From positions 1-51,824 of the forward strand of contig JADZEE010000156.1 of the NCBI GenBank assembly GCA_020850735.1: a stretch of 51,824 bases of DNA, read 5' to 3'. Under the pieces are notes generated by a model. That model had not been told where the DNA came from. It worked only from the letters and a program-made list of their open reading frames with translations, and made no database searches. Shown piece after piece: positions 9,034 through 17,486 of this stretch. Source of the DNA: Gammaproteobacteria bacterium. GTDB taxonomy: Bacteria; Pseudomonadota; Gammaproteobacteria; JADZEE01. Within the stretch, counting starts at the first letter, position 1. Every line of letters begins with the position of its first letter. The position numbers were made by a program, and so were the translations under genes.

Positions 9034-9036
9034 ATT

Positions 9037-9062
9037 GGTATCCCATCAGTACTTATGGTACC
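9037..9062 (+). promoter_or_regulatory. Composite operator copy 1 (tetR promoter)
   Basis: The layout is GGTATC-N5-AGTACT-N3-GGTACC. The last two half-sites form a 15-bp imperfect palindrome, and the first lies 11 bp (about one helical turn) before the second. It sits 4-29 bp upstream of the tetR start codon, where a bound repressor would block transcription. Flanking ATTGG and CGATT extend the symmetry slightly. Confidence 0.7.
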
Positions 9063-9298
9063 GATTGAAGCAGTATGCAAGCGCCACGACGGAAACGCAA
9101 CGACTGCCTGCCGTCTGCCGATAGCTGTGACTTGCGCTGTCCGGTACCACCGTCGCCGGCAATCGTACGGCGTTTCTGTGCCCGTTTTCCGTTTGGAAGG
9201 GAATACAGGCAACGCCTGCGGTACCAACGACACGGACGCCGTGCTCGGGCTTCAGGCGAGATCCGCAGACGGACGCGATGCGACCGACTGGAACTAGT

Positions 9299-9324
9299 GG
9301 TACTGGATTGATACTGCTAGTATC
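9299..9324 (+). promoter_or_regulatory. Composite operator copy 2 (oxidoreductase promoter)
   Basis: The layout is GGTACT-N5-GATACT-N3-AGTATC, with the same spacing as the other copies. GATACT-GCT-AGTATC (9310-9324) is a perfect inverted repeat. It ends 48 bp before the oxidoreductase start. A TAGTAT -10-like hexamer (9318-9323) lies inside it. Confidence 0.7.
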
Positions 9325-9372
9325 CAATGCTCGAACACGAACGTTACAGCGACCGGGAGGAGATCCTGCGCG

Positions 9373-10413
9373 ATGGGTACGGTCAATCGCTGCTGGCGCT
9401 TCGCCGCCTATCCCGATGGCATGTACAAGCCATCGGACTTCGCCTGGTCCGAGCAGGCGCTCGAGCCGCTGCGCGACGGCGAGCTGCGCATCCGCAATCT
9501 GCTGCTGTCCCTGGACCCCACCAATCGCGCCTGGGGCGTGCCGAAGGACACCTACCTGCCGCAGTTGCGCATCGGCGACGTGATGCGCGGTATCGCGTTG
9601 GGCATCGTCATCGAGTCGCGCGCTGCCGCGTTTCCGGTGGGTACTTACGTCAACGGCCTGCTCGGCTGGCAGGAGTACTGCACCGCGCGTGCCGGCGTGG
9701 ATCCGGTCACGGCCTTCGAGCGCGATCCGGGCTTGCCGCTGTCGGCCTATTTCGGCCTGTACGGTCACATTGGGTACACCGCCTATTTCGGTCTGCTCGA
9801 GGTCGGCAGGCCGCGCGCCGGCGAGACCCTGGTCGTATCCGCGGCCGCCGGCGCGACCGGTTCGCTGGTCGGTCAGATCGGCCGCATCAAAGGCTGCCGC
9901 GTCATCGGCATCGCCGGCGGCGCGGAAAAGTGCGCGTGGCTGCGCGAGGAGCTCGGCTTCGACGGCGTCATCGACTACAAGCACGAGTCGGTGCCGCAAG
10001 GGCTCGACGCCCTGTGCCCGGACGGCATCGACGTGTACTACGAGAACGTCGGCGGGGCGATCCTCGAAGCGGTGCTCGATCGCGTCAACGACCGCGCGCG
10101 CATCGCCATGGCCGGGCAGATCGCCGTGTACAACGATCCGGGACAGGCCGGACCGCGCAATCTCATCAACATCGTCCTGCACCGGGTGCGCATGGAGGGT
10201 TTCGTGGTGTTCGACTTCCTCGACGATGCCGCCGCGGTCGCCACAGCGACCCGCGAGCTCGGCGAGTGGTACCGGGCGGGCCGGCTCAGGTATCGCACCC
10301 ACGTCGTCGAGGGCCTGGAGCAGGCGAGCACGGCGGTGAACATGTTGTTCACGGGTGAGAATCACGGCAAGCTCATGGTCCGGATCGCCGAGGATCCGCT
10401 CGGCATGGATTGA
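9373..10413 (+). CDS. NADP-dependent zinc-free medium-chain dehydrogenase/reductase (PTGR/CurA-like)
   Basis: The 346-residue product matches the leukotriene B4 dehydrogenase / prostaglandin reductase branch of the MDR superfamily, which reduces activated C=C bonds with NADPH. The nucleotide-binding turn is AAAGATGSLVGQIGR near residues 157-171. LLSLDPTNRAW near residue 44 and YENVGG near residue 226 are also typical, and the zinc ligands of alcohol dehydrogenases are absent. A GGGAGGAG ribosome site precedes the start. It is first in a likely unit with the hydrolase at 10574 and has a composite operator in its promoter. Reduction of an enone intermediate of the local pathway is a reasonable guess only. 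Confidence 0.88.
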   Translation: MGTVNRCWRFAAYPDGMYKPSDFAWSEQALEPLRDGELRIRNLLLSLDPTNRAWGVPKDTYLPQLRIGDVMRGIALGIVIESRAAAFPVGTYVNGLLGWQEYCTARAGVDPVTAFERDPGLPLSAYFGLYGHIGYTAYFGLLEVGRPRAGETLVVSAAAGATGSLVGQIGRIKGCRVIGIAGGAEKCAWLREELGFDGVIDYKHESVPQGLDALCPDGIDVYYENVGGAILEAVLDRVNDRARIAMAGQIAVYNDPGQAGPRNLINIVLHRVRMEGFVVFDFLDDAAAVATATRELGEWYRAGRLRYRTHVVEGLEQASTAVNMLFTGENHGKLMVRIAEDPLGMD

Positions 10414-10573
10414 GGGCGAGCGCCCATGCGCCTGGAACCTCGGATGATGCTGCGCGGCCGGCTGCCGCCGGGCGGCGCCGACCGGCTGAGCGTACGCGCC
10501 GCAACCGCGGCGGGTCGCCGGAGTCGACGGCCACGGGCGCCCTGCACACAACGCCCGACAAGAGAGGACGGAC

Positions 10574-11470
10574 ATGCGTACTGACATCGAGTTCGACGCC
10601 GGCGGCACGACGCTGCGTGGCTGGCTGTACCAGCCGCAGGGCCGGGGCCCGTTTCCGATCGTCGTGATGGCGCACGGGTTCTCGGCGGTCAAGGAGCACT
10701 TCCTGGACAACTACGCCGAGTTGTTCGCCGCGTCCGGAATCGCCGCGCTCGTCTACGATCACGCCAATTTCGGCGCCAGCGACGGCGAGCCGCGCGGGGA
10801 GATCGATCCCTGGCGTCAGATCCGCGACTATCGCCACGCCATCTCATTCGCGCGCACACTGCCCGTGGTCGACAGGGAACGGATCGGCGTATGGGGCTCG
10901 AGCTACTCCGGCGGTCACGTGCTCGTGATCGCCGCACTCGATCAGCGGGTACGTTGTGCCGTCGCGCAAGTGCCGTTCGTGAGCGGTGAGGATTTGTTCC
11001 GCCGTCTGGTGCCGGGCCCGGATCTGCCGGCCATGCTCGACTCGTTCGTCGCCGATCGTGAGGCGCGCCATGCCGGCGGGGCGCACGCGCGCCTGCCCGT
11101 CGTGGCGCCGGAACGGGGGCTGCCCTGCGCACTGGTCGGCCCCGAGAGCTGGGAGTTCTTCGACCGCAACAAGGATCGCGCGCCCGGCTGGATCAACGAG
11201 ATCACCATGAGCAGTGTCGAGATGTGCTGGGACTACGAACCCGGTTACTACGCCGGGCGCATCTCGCCCACGCCACTGCTGCTGGTGGTGGCCGAGCGCG
11301 ACACGCTCACGCCCACGGACACGGCGCTCGCGTTGTACGAGCGGCTGCGCGAGCCCAAGCAACTCGTGCTGGTACCGGGTGGGCATTTCGACGCCTACGT
11401 GAAGGGATTCGATACCGCCGGCGGCGCGGCACGCGACTGGTTCGTGCGCCATCTCGGGCGCGCCGGCTGA
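10574..11470 (+). CDS. Alpha/beta hydrolase (dienelactone hydrolase / S15-like)
   Basis: The 298-residue protein has the alpha/beta hydrolase fold: HGF oxyanion segment at about residues 34-36, nucleophile S110 in GSSYSGG (108-114), probable acid in ERDTLTP near residue 238 and catalytic histidine in PGGHFDAY near residue 267. There is no signal peptide, so it is cytoplasmic. The gene lies 160 bp after the oxidoreductase on the same strand, with its own GAGAGGAC ribosome site. Cleavage of an ester, lactone or beta-diketone is possible; the sequence does not decide. Confidence 0.87.
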   Translation: MRTDIEFDAGGTTLRGWLYQPQGRGPFPIVVMAHGFSAVKEHFLDNYAELFAASGIAALVYDHANFGASDGEPRGEIDPWRQIRDYRHAISFARTLPVVDRERIGVWGSSYSGGHVLVIAALDQRVRCAVAQVPFVSGEDLFRRLVPGPDLPAMLDSFVADREARHAGGAHARLPVVAPERGLPCALVGPESWEFFDRNKDRAPGWINEITMSSVEMCWDYEPGYYAGRISPTPLLLVVAERDTLTPTDTALALYERLREPKQLVLVPGGHFDAYVKGFDTAGGAARDWFVRHLGRAG

Positions 11471-11838
11471 GGCGGGTCGCTGATCTGAATTATCTGTTTT
11501 TATTGTGATTTATGGTGGAGCGGCTGCTGCCGGTCGGGGCCCGGTTGACACCGCTTCCGCAAATGCTGGAGACTTGCGCGGTACCGAGCCGGTACTCTTA
11601 GTACCAGGCCGGCGCAGTACCCGAAAACCAGTACGCAACATCACGACGACACTGCAGCCCGGCTTTTCGCGCTGCCGCTCCCGCGGCAGCCGTGGGTGGC
11701 GGGAGGAGGAGGAAACAGTGCGCTGGTCGCTCGCGTCCCCGGATCGGCCGGGGCGTGGTACAGGCATTCCGCGCCGGCGCGCGCTCGCGCCGCATTGCCT
11801 CCGTTACATGGTTCTCTGACCCGGGACTCGCAACGCTC
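11471..11838 (+). other. Intergenic region upstream of the RND permease
   Basis: This 368-bp stretch has no convincing gene. It begins with an AT-rich segment (about 11487-11513). A perfect -35 hexamer TTGACA (11545-11550) is followed 18 nt later by a poor -10 (GAGACT). The third composite operator (11580-11605) and extra AGTAC half-sites (11616-11621, 11630-11634) come next. The frame of the permease is open upstream of 11839, so a longer N-terminus starting near 11692 cannot be fully excluded, but that extension is Arg-rich and unlike the family. Confidence 0.55.
11580..11605 (+). promoter_or_regulatory. Composite operator copy 3 (RND permease promoter)
   Basis: The layout is GGTACC-N5-GGTACT-N3-AGTACC. 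GGTACT-CTT-AGTACC (11591-11605) is a perfect inverted repeat. It lies about 230 bp upstream of the chosen permease start, just downstream of a TTGACA -35-like box, consistent with repression of a promoter with a long leader. Confidence 0.7.
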
Positions 11839-14247
11839 ATGCAAGGCATCCGACACACGCTTGCGCGGCTGACGCTGCGCCATCGCGCACTCATGCTGCT
11901 CGGCGTCGCCGCCGTGACGGTGTTCTTCGGGATCGGTCTGCGTCACGTGCAGATCAAGACCATCTTCTCGGACCTGTTTCCGGAGAATCACCCGTTCGTT
12001 CAGACCTTCAAGGATCACCCGAATTTCGGCAATCCGCTGACCGTAGTGGTGATGGTCAAGCGCAAGGACGGGCAGGACATCTACAACCCGGAGACGCTGG
12101 CCAAGGTGTGGCGGATGACCCGCGACATCGACCTCGCACCGGCAGTGGACCACGATCAGATCGTCTCCATCACGACCGAAAAAGCGCGCTACGCGGAAGC
12201 CACACCGGTCGGCATCGACATGAAGCCGCTGATGGACGATCGCGCGCCGCAGACCGAGGAAGAGCTCGCCGAGTTCGAGCGCCGCATCGACAAGGCGCCG
12301 AACGTGCGCACCTTCCTCATCTCCGGTGACGAGACCGCGACCATCATATCGGCGACGTTCATCGAACGCCTGCTCGACTACGGCGTGACGTTCAAGTACG
12401 TGCAGGACCTGGTCGAGAAGGAACGCGACGCCCATCACGACGTGTTCGTGGCCGGCCAGCCCATGCTCACCGGCTGGGTCTACACGTACGAAATCCAGAT
12501 GCTGGCCATCTTCGGCATCACCGCGCTGGCGCTGGTTCTGGCGCTGCTCGTGTACATGCACAACGTGCCCGGCGTGGTGACGCCGATTCTCGTGAGCGTC
12601 ATCGCCGCGATCTGGGGCTTCGGTTTCGTCGGCTGGATCGGTGATCCAATCGAACCGCTGATCATGGTCGTGCCCTTGCTGCTGGTGGCCCGCTCGTTCA
12701 GCCACTGCGTGCAGCTCATCGAGCGTTATTACGAGATCTACTTCCACGTCGGCGACCGGCGCAAAGCGGCGGAGATCGCGCTCGGCGTGATGATGGCGCC
12801 CGGCGTGCTCGGTATCGTCACCGACGCGACCGGCCTGTTCCTCATCGGCGTCGCGCCGATCCCGGCAATGGAGCGTTTCGCGCTGTTCTGCGGCTGGTGG
12901 GCGGTGATCCTGATCCCGGCCAACCAGTTCCTGACGCCCGTGCTGCTGTCTTACTTCCCGCCGCCGAAGAATGTCGCCACCCTCACCGGCCGCGGCGAAA
13001 CGAAGACCTGGCACTCGCGCATCATCGCCATGCTGAACGTGGTCGGCAGCATGAGCCACGGCAAGCGCGCGCGCGTGACGACGGTCGTGGTGCTCGTTCT
13101 AGCGGTCTGGGCGGGCTGGATGGCCTCGCACATCAAGGTCGGCAATCCGGTCGAGGGCAGCAACCTGCTGTGGGAGAGCTCGGAGTTCAACACCGCGGTA
13201 CGCCAGATCAACGCGCATTTCCCGGGCCTGATGACGCTCGAGATCGTATTCGAGGGCAAGGAGGGTGCGCGCATCGTCAAGCTCGCCGACACCGCGCGAA
13301 CCATGCTCAGGCTCCAGCGAATACTCGAGAGCCAGAATCCGCCGCCCGAAGCCACGCTGTCGTTCGCCGACTACCTGCCGGAGTCGAATCGCCTGTTCAG
13401 CGGCGGCAACCCGAAGTGGTCGCCGCTCGACGACAACGATGCCGCCGTCAACGCGGCGGCCTCGGCGCTGTTCATCGGTTCGAGCACCAAGAACTACAGC
13501 CACGTCACCGACTTCGGCCTGGAAAACGGCACCGTCTCGCTCTGGTACAAGAACAACAAGCAGGAGACCGTCGACACCGCACTCGCGCAGACGCGGGCGG
13601 CGATCGCCGAGGTCGAAGCCGAACACGACGCTTTCCGCATCCGCCTCGGCACCGGTGCGATCGCGCTGCAGCAGTCGGTCAACGACACGGTCGACCACTA
13701 CCAGTGGGTGATCCTCGCGGCCCTGAACTCGGTCATCCTGATCACCTGCAGCTTCGCCTACCGTTCGTTCGCCGCCGGCCTGTTGCTGCTCGTGCCCGTG
13801 AACTTCTCCAACGTGTTGCTGGCCGCTGTGATGGTGATGATGGGTATCGGCCTGGACGTCAACAGCCTGCCCATCGCCGCCATCGGTATCGGCGTCGGCA
13901 TCGACTACGGCATCTACCTGCTCAGCCGCATCTGCGAGGAGTTCCGCGACTCCCAGCACCACGGCGACGCGATCCAGGCCGCGGTCAGCACGACCGGCAA
14001 GGCGATTTTCTTCACCGCGACCATCGTGCTCATCGGCATCCTGCCCTGGTACTTTCTCTCGGGGCTCAAGTTCCTGGCCGACATGGGCCTGCTGCTCGTG
14101 ATGATCATGCTGATCAACATGATCATCGCGCTCGTCGTGCTGCCGCTGCTGGTGTACCTGTTCAAACCGCGCTTCATCGAGCGCGAGCACCTGATCATTT
14201 CCGAGACCACGGACATGAACCAGCTGCTGGCGGCGGCGGCGAACTGA
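11839..14247 (+). CDS. RND superfamily transporter, MMPL/HpnN-like permease
   Basis: The 802-residue inner-membrane protein has the duplicated RND layout. There is one transmembrane helix near residues 17-36, a periplasmic domain, and a helix cluster at about 215-395. A second helix precedes a second periplasmic domain, and the final helix cluster runs from about 630 to 790. The signature GIGVGIDYGIYLLSR near residue 680 is typical of MMPL/hopanoid-type exporters. Such proteins move lipids, sterols or other hydrophobic compounds using the proton gradient. The ATG at 11839 places the first helix correctly. The YCF48-like gene follows after 11 nt, a pairing often seen with DUF1302/DUF1329 genes. 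Direction of transport and substrate are unknown. Confidence 0.88.
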   Translation: MQGIRHTLARLTLRHRALMLLGVAAVTVFFGIGLRHVQIKTIFSDLFPENHPFVQTFKDHPNFGNPLTVVVMVKRKDGQDIYNPETLAKVWRMTRDIDLAPAVDHDQIVSITTEKARYAEATPVGIDMKPLMDDRAPQTEEELAEFERRIDKAPNVRTFLISGDETATIISATFIERLLDYGVTFKYVQDLVEKERDAHHDVFVAGQPMLTGWVYTYEIQMLAIFGITALALVLALLVYMHNVPGVVTPILVSVIAAIWGFGFVGWIGDPIEPLIMVVPLLLVARSFSHCVQLIERYYEIYFHVGDRRKAAEIALGVMMAPGVLGIVTDATGLFLIGVAPIPAMERFALFCGWWAVILIPANQFLTPVLLSYFPPPKNVATLTGRGETKTWHSRIIAMLNVVGSMSHGKRARVTTVVVLVLAVWAGWMASHIKVGNPVEGSNLLWESSEFNTAVRQINAHFPGLMTLEIVFEGKEGARIVKLADTARTMLRLQRILESQNPPPEATLSFADYLPESNRLFSGGNPKWSPLDDNDAAVNAAASALFIGSSTKNYSHVTDFGLENGTVSLWYKNNKQETVDTALAQTRAAIAEVEAEHDAFRIRLGTGAIALQQSVNDTVDHYQWVILAALNSVILITCSFAYRSFAAGLLLLVPVNFSNVLLAAVMVMMGIGLDVNSLPIAAIGIGVGIDYGIYLLSRICEEFRDSQHHGDAIQAAVSTTGKAIFFTATIVLIGILPWYFLSGLKFLADMGLLLVMIMLINMIIALVVLPLLVYLFKPRFIEREHLIISETTDMNQLLAAAAN

Positions 14248-14258
14248 GGAGAGCGGAC

Positions 14259-15272
14259 ATGCCGAAGACGATGACCGACGTCCATTGCCGTGCGCTGGCG
14301 GCGTTCGCTTGCCTGCTGGCGCTGCCGGTGACGGCGCTCGCGGCCGAAACGGCGCCGCTCGCGGATATCGAGATCGTGCGCACCGGGATTCCGCACGACG
14401 CCGTCTACGACATCCGCATCGACCAGTCCCGCGGCATCGCGGTGGGTGGCGCCGGCGCGATCCTGATCACCGACGACGGCGGTACGACCTGGGCGCAGGT
14501 TCCCCCGCCGACACCCCTGGCGCTGCTCGGTGTAGCGCTGCGTCCCGAGCGCGCGATCGCCGTGGGCCAGGAGGGCATGGTCCTGCTGAGCGACGACCGC
14601 CGCAGCTGGCGCGCCGTGGCGACGGACACGCAAGCGCGCCTGCTGAACGTGGATCTGGGTGAGCAGGGTCTGGCGGTGGCAGTGGGTGCGTTCGGAACCG
14701 TGCTGCGCTCGGAGGACGCGGGCGAGACCTGGGAGCCGGTGGTCATCGACTGGACGGCATTGAACCCCGACGGCTACGAGCCGCATCTGTACGACGTCAT
14801 CGTCGGCACCGCCGGGCGGGTGACCATCGTCGGCGAATTCGGTCTCGTGCTCCTGTCCGAGGACGGCGGGCGCAGCTGGGAGCCCGTGCACCAGTCGCAG
14901 GCCTCGCTGTTCGCGCTCAGCCTGGCCGCGGACGGCAGCGGCTGGGCGGTGGGTCAGGACGGCTATGTGATCAGCACCGGCGACGGCGGCCGCACCTGGC
15001 GCGAAGTCAAGGTGCCGAGCGAGTCCAATCTGCTCGGCGTGTGGGCCTCCGAGCACGGTGAAGTGGTGATCGTCGGTATCCGCGCCCTCCTGCGCAGCAG
15101 CGACGGCGGCCAGAGCTGGCGCGCGTCGACCGCGCATGAGGTCACGCGCGGCTGGTACCTGGCGCTCGCCGCCGGTCAGCGCGATATCAAGGTTGCCGAG
15201 CGCGCGGATCTGGTCCAGGAAGTGGTGTTCGCGGTGGGCAATCGCGGCATCATCGCGCGGGTGCTCGAGTAG
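14259..15272 (+). CDS. Exported YCF48/BNR-repeat beta-propeller protein
   Basis: The protein has about 337 residues, with an N-terminal signal peptide ending near ALAAETAP. It then has at least five Asp-box (BNR) repeats of the form S/T-x-D-x-G-x-T/S-W: ITDDGGTTW, RSEDAGETW, LSEDGGRSW, STGDGGRTW and RSSDGGQSW. This is a YCF48/photosystem-assembly-like beta-propeller, which in heterotrophs regularly accompanies RND/MMPL permeases and DUF1302/DUF1329 proteins, presumably as a periplasmic partner. The ATG at 14259 is preceded by GAGGAGAG and lies 11 nt after the permease stop, so the two are co-transcribed. Upstream in-frame starts lie inside the permease gene. Confidence 0.85.
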   Translation: MPKTMTDVHCRALAAFACLLALPVTALAAETAPLADIEIVRTGIPHDAVYDIRIDQSRGIAVGGAGAILITDDGGTTWAQVPPPTPLALLGVALRPERAIAVGQEGMVLLSDDRRSWRAVATDTQARLLNVDLGEQGLAVAVGAFGTVLRSEDAGETWEPVVIDWTALNPDGYEPHLYDVIVGTAGRVTIVGEFGLVLLSEDGGRSWEPVHQSQASLFALSLAADGSGWAVGQDGYVISTGDGGRTWREVKVPSESNLLGVWASEHGEVVIVGIRALLRSSDGGQSWRASTAHEVTRGWYLALAAGQRDIKVAERADLVQEVVFAVGNRGIIARVLE

Positions 15273-15408
15273 TGGTGAAGGCGATACGACCGTTGTATGG
15301 AAATGCCGACAGCCCGGCAGGATCAGGGACCGTCGCGCGCTCGCGGCGCCGGCGCCGGAGCCGCGTTCGCGGCCTCGAACATATCTGGTTTTGGCGTAAT
15401 TGATGGCG

Positions 15409-15414
15409 TATACT
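15409..15414 (+). promoter_or_regulatory. -10 box candidate for the DUF1302 gene
   Basis: TATACT lies in an AT-rich stretch, and the composite operator starts 8 bp downstream of it. A transcription start near 15421 would therefore be inside or next to the operator. The -35 is poor. Confidence 0.4.
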
Positions 15415-15421
15415 CAGCCTT

Positions 15422-15447
15422 GGTACCAAAAGTACCACAGAAGTACC
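15422..15447 (-). promoter_or_regulatory. Composite operator copy 4 (DUF1302 promoter, reverse orientation)
   Basis: Read on the minus strand the layout is GGTACT-N5-GGTACT-N3-GGTACC, identical in spacing to the other three copies. On the plus strand it reads GGTACC-N3-AGTACC-N5-AGTACC. It lies 90 bp upstream of the DUF1302 start and directly behind the TATACT box. Confidence 0.7.
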
Positions 15448-15537
15448 AAGTGCGGACTGGAGCGGCCGTGAGTTGTTGCGGCGCAGGTACACGATTGAGC
15501 GGTGTGATCACCCTAGCGGAACGAAGGGGGAGTTGAC

Positions 15538-17433
15538 GTGAAAAGCATACGAACAGCAGCGGGACTGGTGGTGGGTGTGGCAGCGCTGGCGGCGGTGTCG
15601 GGAACGGCATTCGCCCTCGATCTCGGCTTCAGCAACAACCGGCTCAACATTACCGGCATGGTGCGCCAGGAAATGGCGGCCGCGCTGTTTGGCAACGAGA
15701 ACCCGTTCAATCAGTACGGCAACCCCTACAACGGCCGCCAGCCGCCGAGCACCACGTTCGGCGGCCTGCCGCTGAACCAGCCGCGCGTTTTCAACGACGG
15801 ACTGATGCCGGCGCCAGGGACATTCTTTTACGGCCCGATCAAAGGCCTGCCGACCTATTTCGACGACGAGCCGACCTGGAACGTCATGAACACGCGGCTC
15901 GAGATCGACGTGCAGTACGCGTTCAGCGACAACCTCAACGGCTACGTGAAGCTGCGTGCCTACGGCGACGGCACCGACACCTTCTCGTCGGCCTATGACA
16001 AGACCGACTTTTTCGGCGTGCCGTTCTACGGTGACCGGCGCGCGAACGTGCTCGAGGTCAACGGCGAGCAGTGGATGCTCGACTTCCCGGCGGCGTACCT
16101 CGACTACCATCAGGGTTCGCTGTGGGTACGCGCCGGCAACCAGCAGATCGCCTGGGGCGAGGCGATATTCTTCCGCGTCGCCGACGTGGTGAACGGCCTG
16201 GACCTGCGCCGGCATTCGTTCCTCGACGTGGCCGGCGAGGAGTACGCCGACGAGCGTGTGGCGAGCCCCGGGCTGCGCGTCAGCTACACCTTCAAGAACA
16301 ACATGGAAATCGACGCCTTCGTGCAGAAGTTCCAGCCGACCATCTACGGCAACGAGAACTCGCCCTACAACGTCATCGCCTCGCAGTTCGTGATCGACCA
16401 GCGCCCGGGCTTCGACGACGCCGACAGCGCCGTCAACTTCGGCGGCCGCCTGAACTGGCCGGTGACCGATTCGTTCACCGTGCAGGCCTTCGGCGTCAGC
16501 CGCCGCAATCCGGACGGCGTGTTCCGCTGGAGCGCGGTCCCGGCCGATGCCCCCGGCGCGGTGTGCGCCGCGAACTTTGCGGCCTTCGGCGTCGACCCGG
16601 CGCTCGGTTGCACGCCCTTCCAGGCGGACGGGCGTGGTGTGTACTCCGCCCAGGAGTGGTTCACGTACGCGGGCAAGGCGCGTCTGAACGGTGTCGGCGG
16701 CTTGCAGTCGGCCTACGCCGACTTCCCGGCTGCCGATGCGATCCGGGCGGCGTTCGGCCTGCCGGTCGTGACCGACAAGACCACCGCACTCGCCAACCTC
16801 GACGCGTTCTACTCGCTGGCCCCGCTGCGTGGCTGGCTGGCGCGCGAGTACAAGCGTGAGGAGATCTTCGGCGTCGGCGCCAACTACATCGTGACTGCGA
16901 ATCCGGAATCGTTCTTCGACCAGCTCGTCATCCGCGGCGAGGTGAGCTACACGCCCGACAAGAAGTTCACCAACCCGAGCCTGAGCGCGGACTACATCGA
17001 GTCCGACGAGGTGGTCGCGTCGGCGGTGCTGGAGAAATACCACCGCTTCAGCGACGCGTTCCCGGCGACCTTCATGGTCCTGGAGTGGCTGTTCAAGAGC
17101 GACAGCGACATGTTCGGCCGCCACCTCTCGGGCATGGGCAACGCCGGCTGGACCGAGGCGGATGGCCAACCGAACGGCATCGACACGTTCAATGCCTTTG
17201 CCTTCGCGATGCAGCAGCCGTTCCCCAACCTCATCTGGCGCGCGGATCTCGCGGTACTGGTCGATGTCAAGGGCGGCTGGCTGGTGCAGCCCGGTGTGCG
17301 CTACAAGCCGAGCGCGAGCTGGCAGTTCGACCTGTACGGCAACTTCATCGGCAGCAACGGCAACAACAACGACGTGCTGGAGACGTTTGATTTCGCGGAC
17401 GAGCTGTTCGCCCGCGTGAGCTACTTCTTCTAA
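15538..17433 (+). CDS. DUF1302 family outer-membrane beta-barrel protein
   Basis: The 631-residue protein has a cleavable signal peptide (Lys-Ser-Ile-Arg start, hydrophobic core, cut near AFALDLG). Many alternating aromatic strands follow, and the protein ends in RVSYFF, the terminal-Phe signature recognised by the BAM machinery. DUF1302 proteins are predicted long-barrel channels found beside DUF1329 proteins in bacteria growing on hydrophobic compounds. The start is GTG with a GAAGGGGGAG ribosome site. A composite operator and -10 box precede it, and a 12-bp perfect hairpin follows the stop, so it is probably a single-gene transcript. A role as the uptake or export pore for the pathway compound is inferred. 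Confidence 0.87.
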   Translation: MKSIRTAAGLVVGVAALAAVSGTAFALDLGFSNNRLNITGMVRQEMAAALFGNENPFNQYGNPYNGRQPPSTTFGGLPLNQPRVFNDGLMPAPGTFFYGPIKGLPTYFDDEPTWNVMNTRLEIDVQYAFSDNLNGYVKLRAYGDGTDTFSSAYDKTDFFGVPFYGDRRANVLEVNGEQWMLDFPAAYLDYHQGSLWVRAGNQQIAWGEAIFFRVADVVNGLDLRRHSFLDVAGEEYADERVASPGLRVSYTFKNNMEIDAFVQKFQPTIYGNENSPYNVIASQFVIDQRPGFDDADSAVNFGGRLNWPVTDSFTVQAFGVSRRNPDGVFRWSAVPADAPGAVCAANFAAFGVDPALGCTPFQADGRGVYSAQEWFTYAGKARLNGVGGLQSAYADFPAADAIRAAFGLPVVTDKTTALANLDAFYSLAPLRGWLAREYKREEIFGVGANYIVTANPESFFDQLVIRGEVSYTPDKKFTNPSLSADYIESDEVVASAVLEKYHRFSDAFPATFMVLEWLFKSDSDMFGRHLSGMGNAGWTEADGQPNGIDTFNAFAFAMQQPFPNLIWRADLAVLVDVKGGWLVQPGVRYKPSASWQFDLYGNFIGSNGNNNDVLETFDFADELFARVSYFF

Positions 17434-17445
17434 TAATCTCACCTC

Positions 17446-17474
17446 GCGCGGCGGTCGTACGGCGACCGCCGCGC
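17446..17474 (+). terminator. 12-bp perfect hairpin after the DUF1302 gene
   Basis: GCGCGGCGGTCG (17446-17457) and CGACCGCCGCGC (17463-17474) pair perfectly around the 5-nt loop TACGG. It starts 12 nt after the DUF1302 stop and ends 12 nt before the ExbB start. There is no T-run, but stability should be very high; termination or mRNA 3'-end protection is likely. Confidence 0.6.
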
Positions 17475-17486
17475 CGGTTCCGCCTC

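Larger units (their letters stand above)
9034..9372. other. Divergent intergenic region between tetR and the oxidoreductase
   Basis: This 339-bp gene-free region is bounded by divergent starts. It holds two copies of the 26-bp element (9037-9062 and 9299-9324) and two further isolated GGTACC half-sites (9143-9148 and 9220-9225). No convincing open reading frame is seen. It should contain both promoters. Confidence 0.7.

Noticed and set aside
9143..9225. Isolated GGTACC half-sites between tetR and the oxidoreductase as further operators
   Set aside because: No partner half-site at the 3-nt or 5-nt spacing; GGTACC alone is expected by chance.
11692..11838. N-terminal extension of the RND permease by 49 residues
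   Set aside because: The extension is Arg/Gly-rich and runs through the leader region; starting at 11839 places the first transmembrane helix as in the family.
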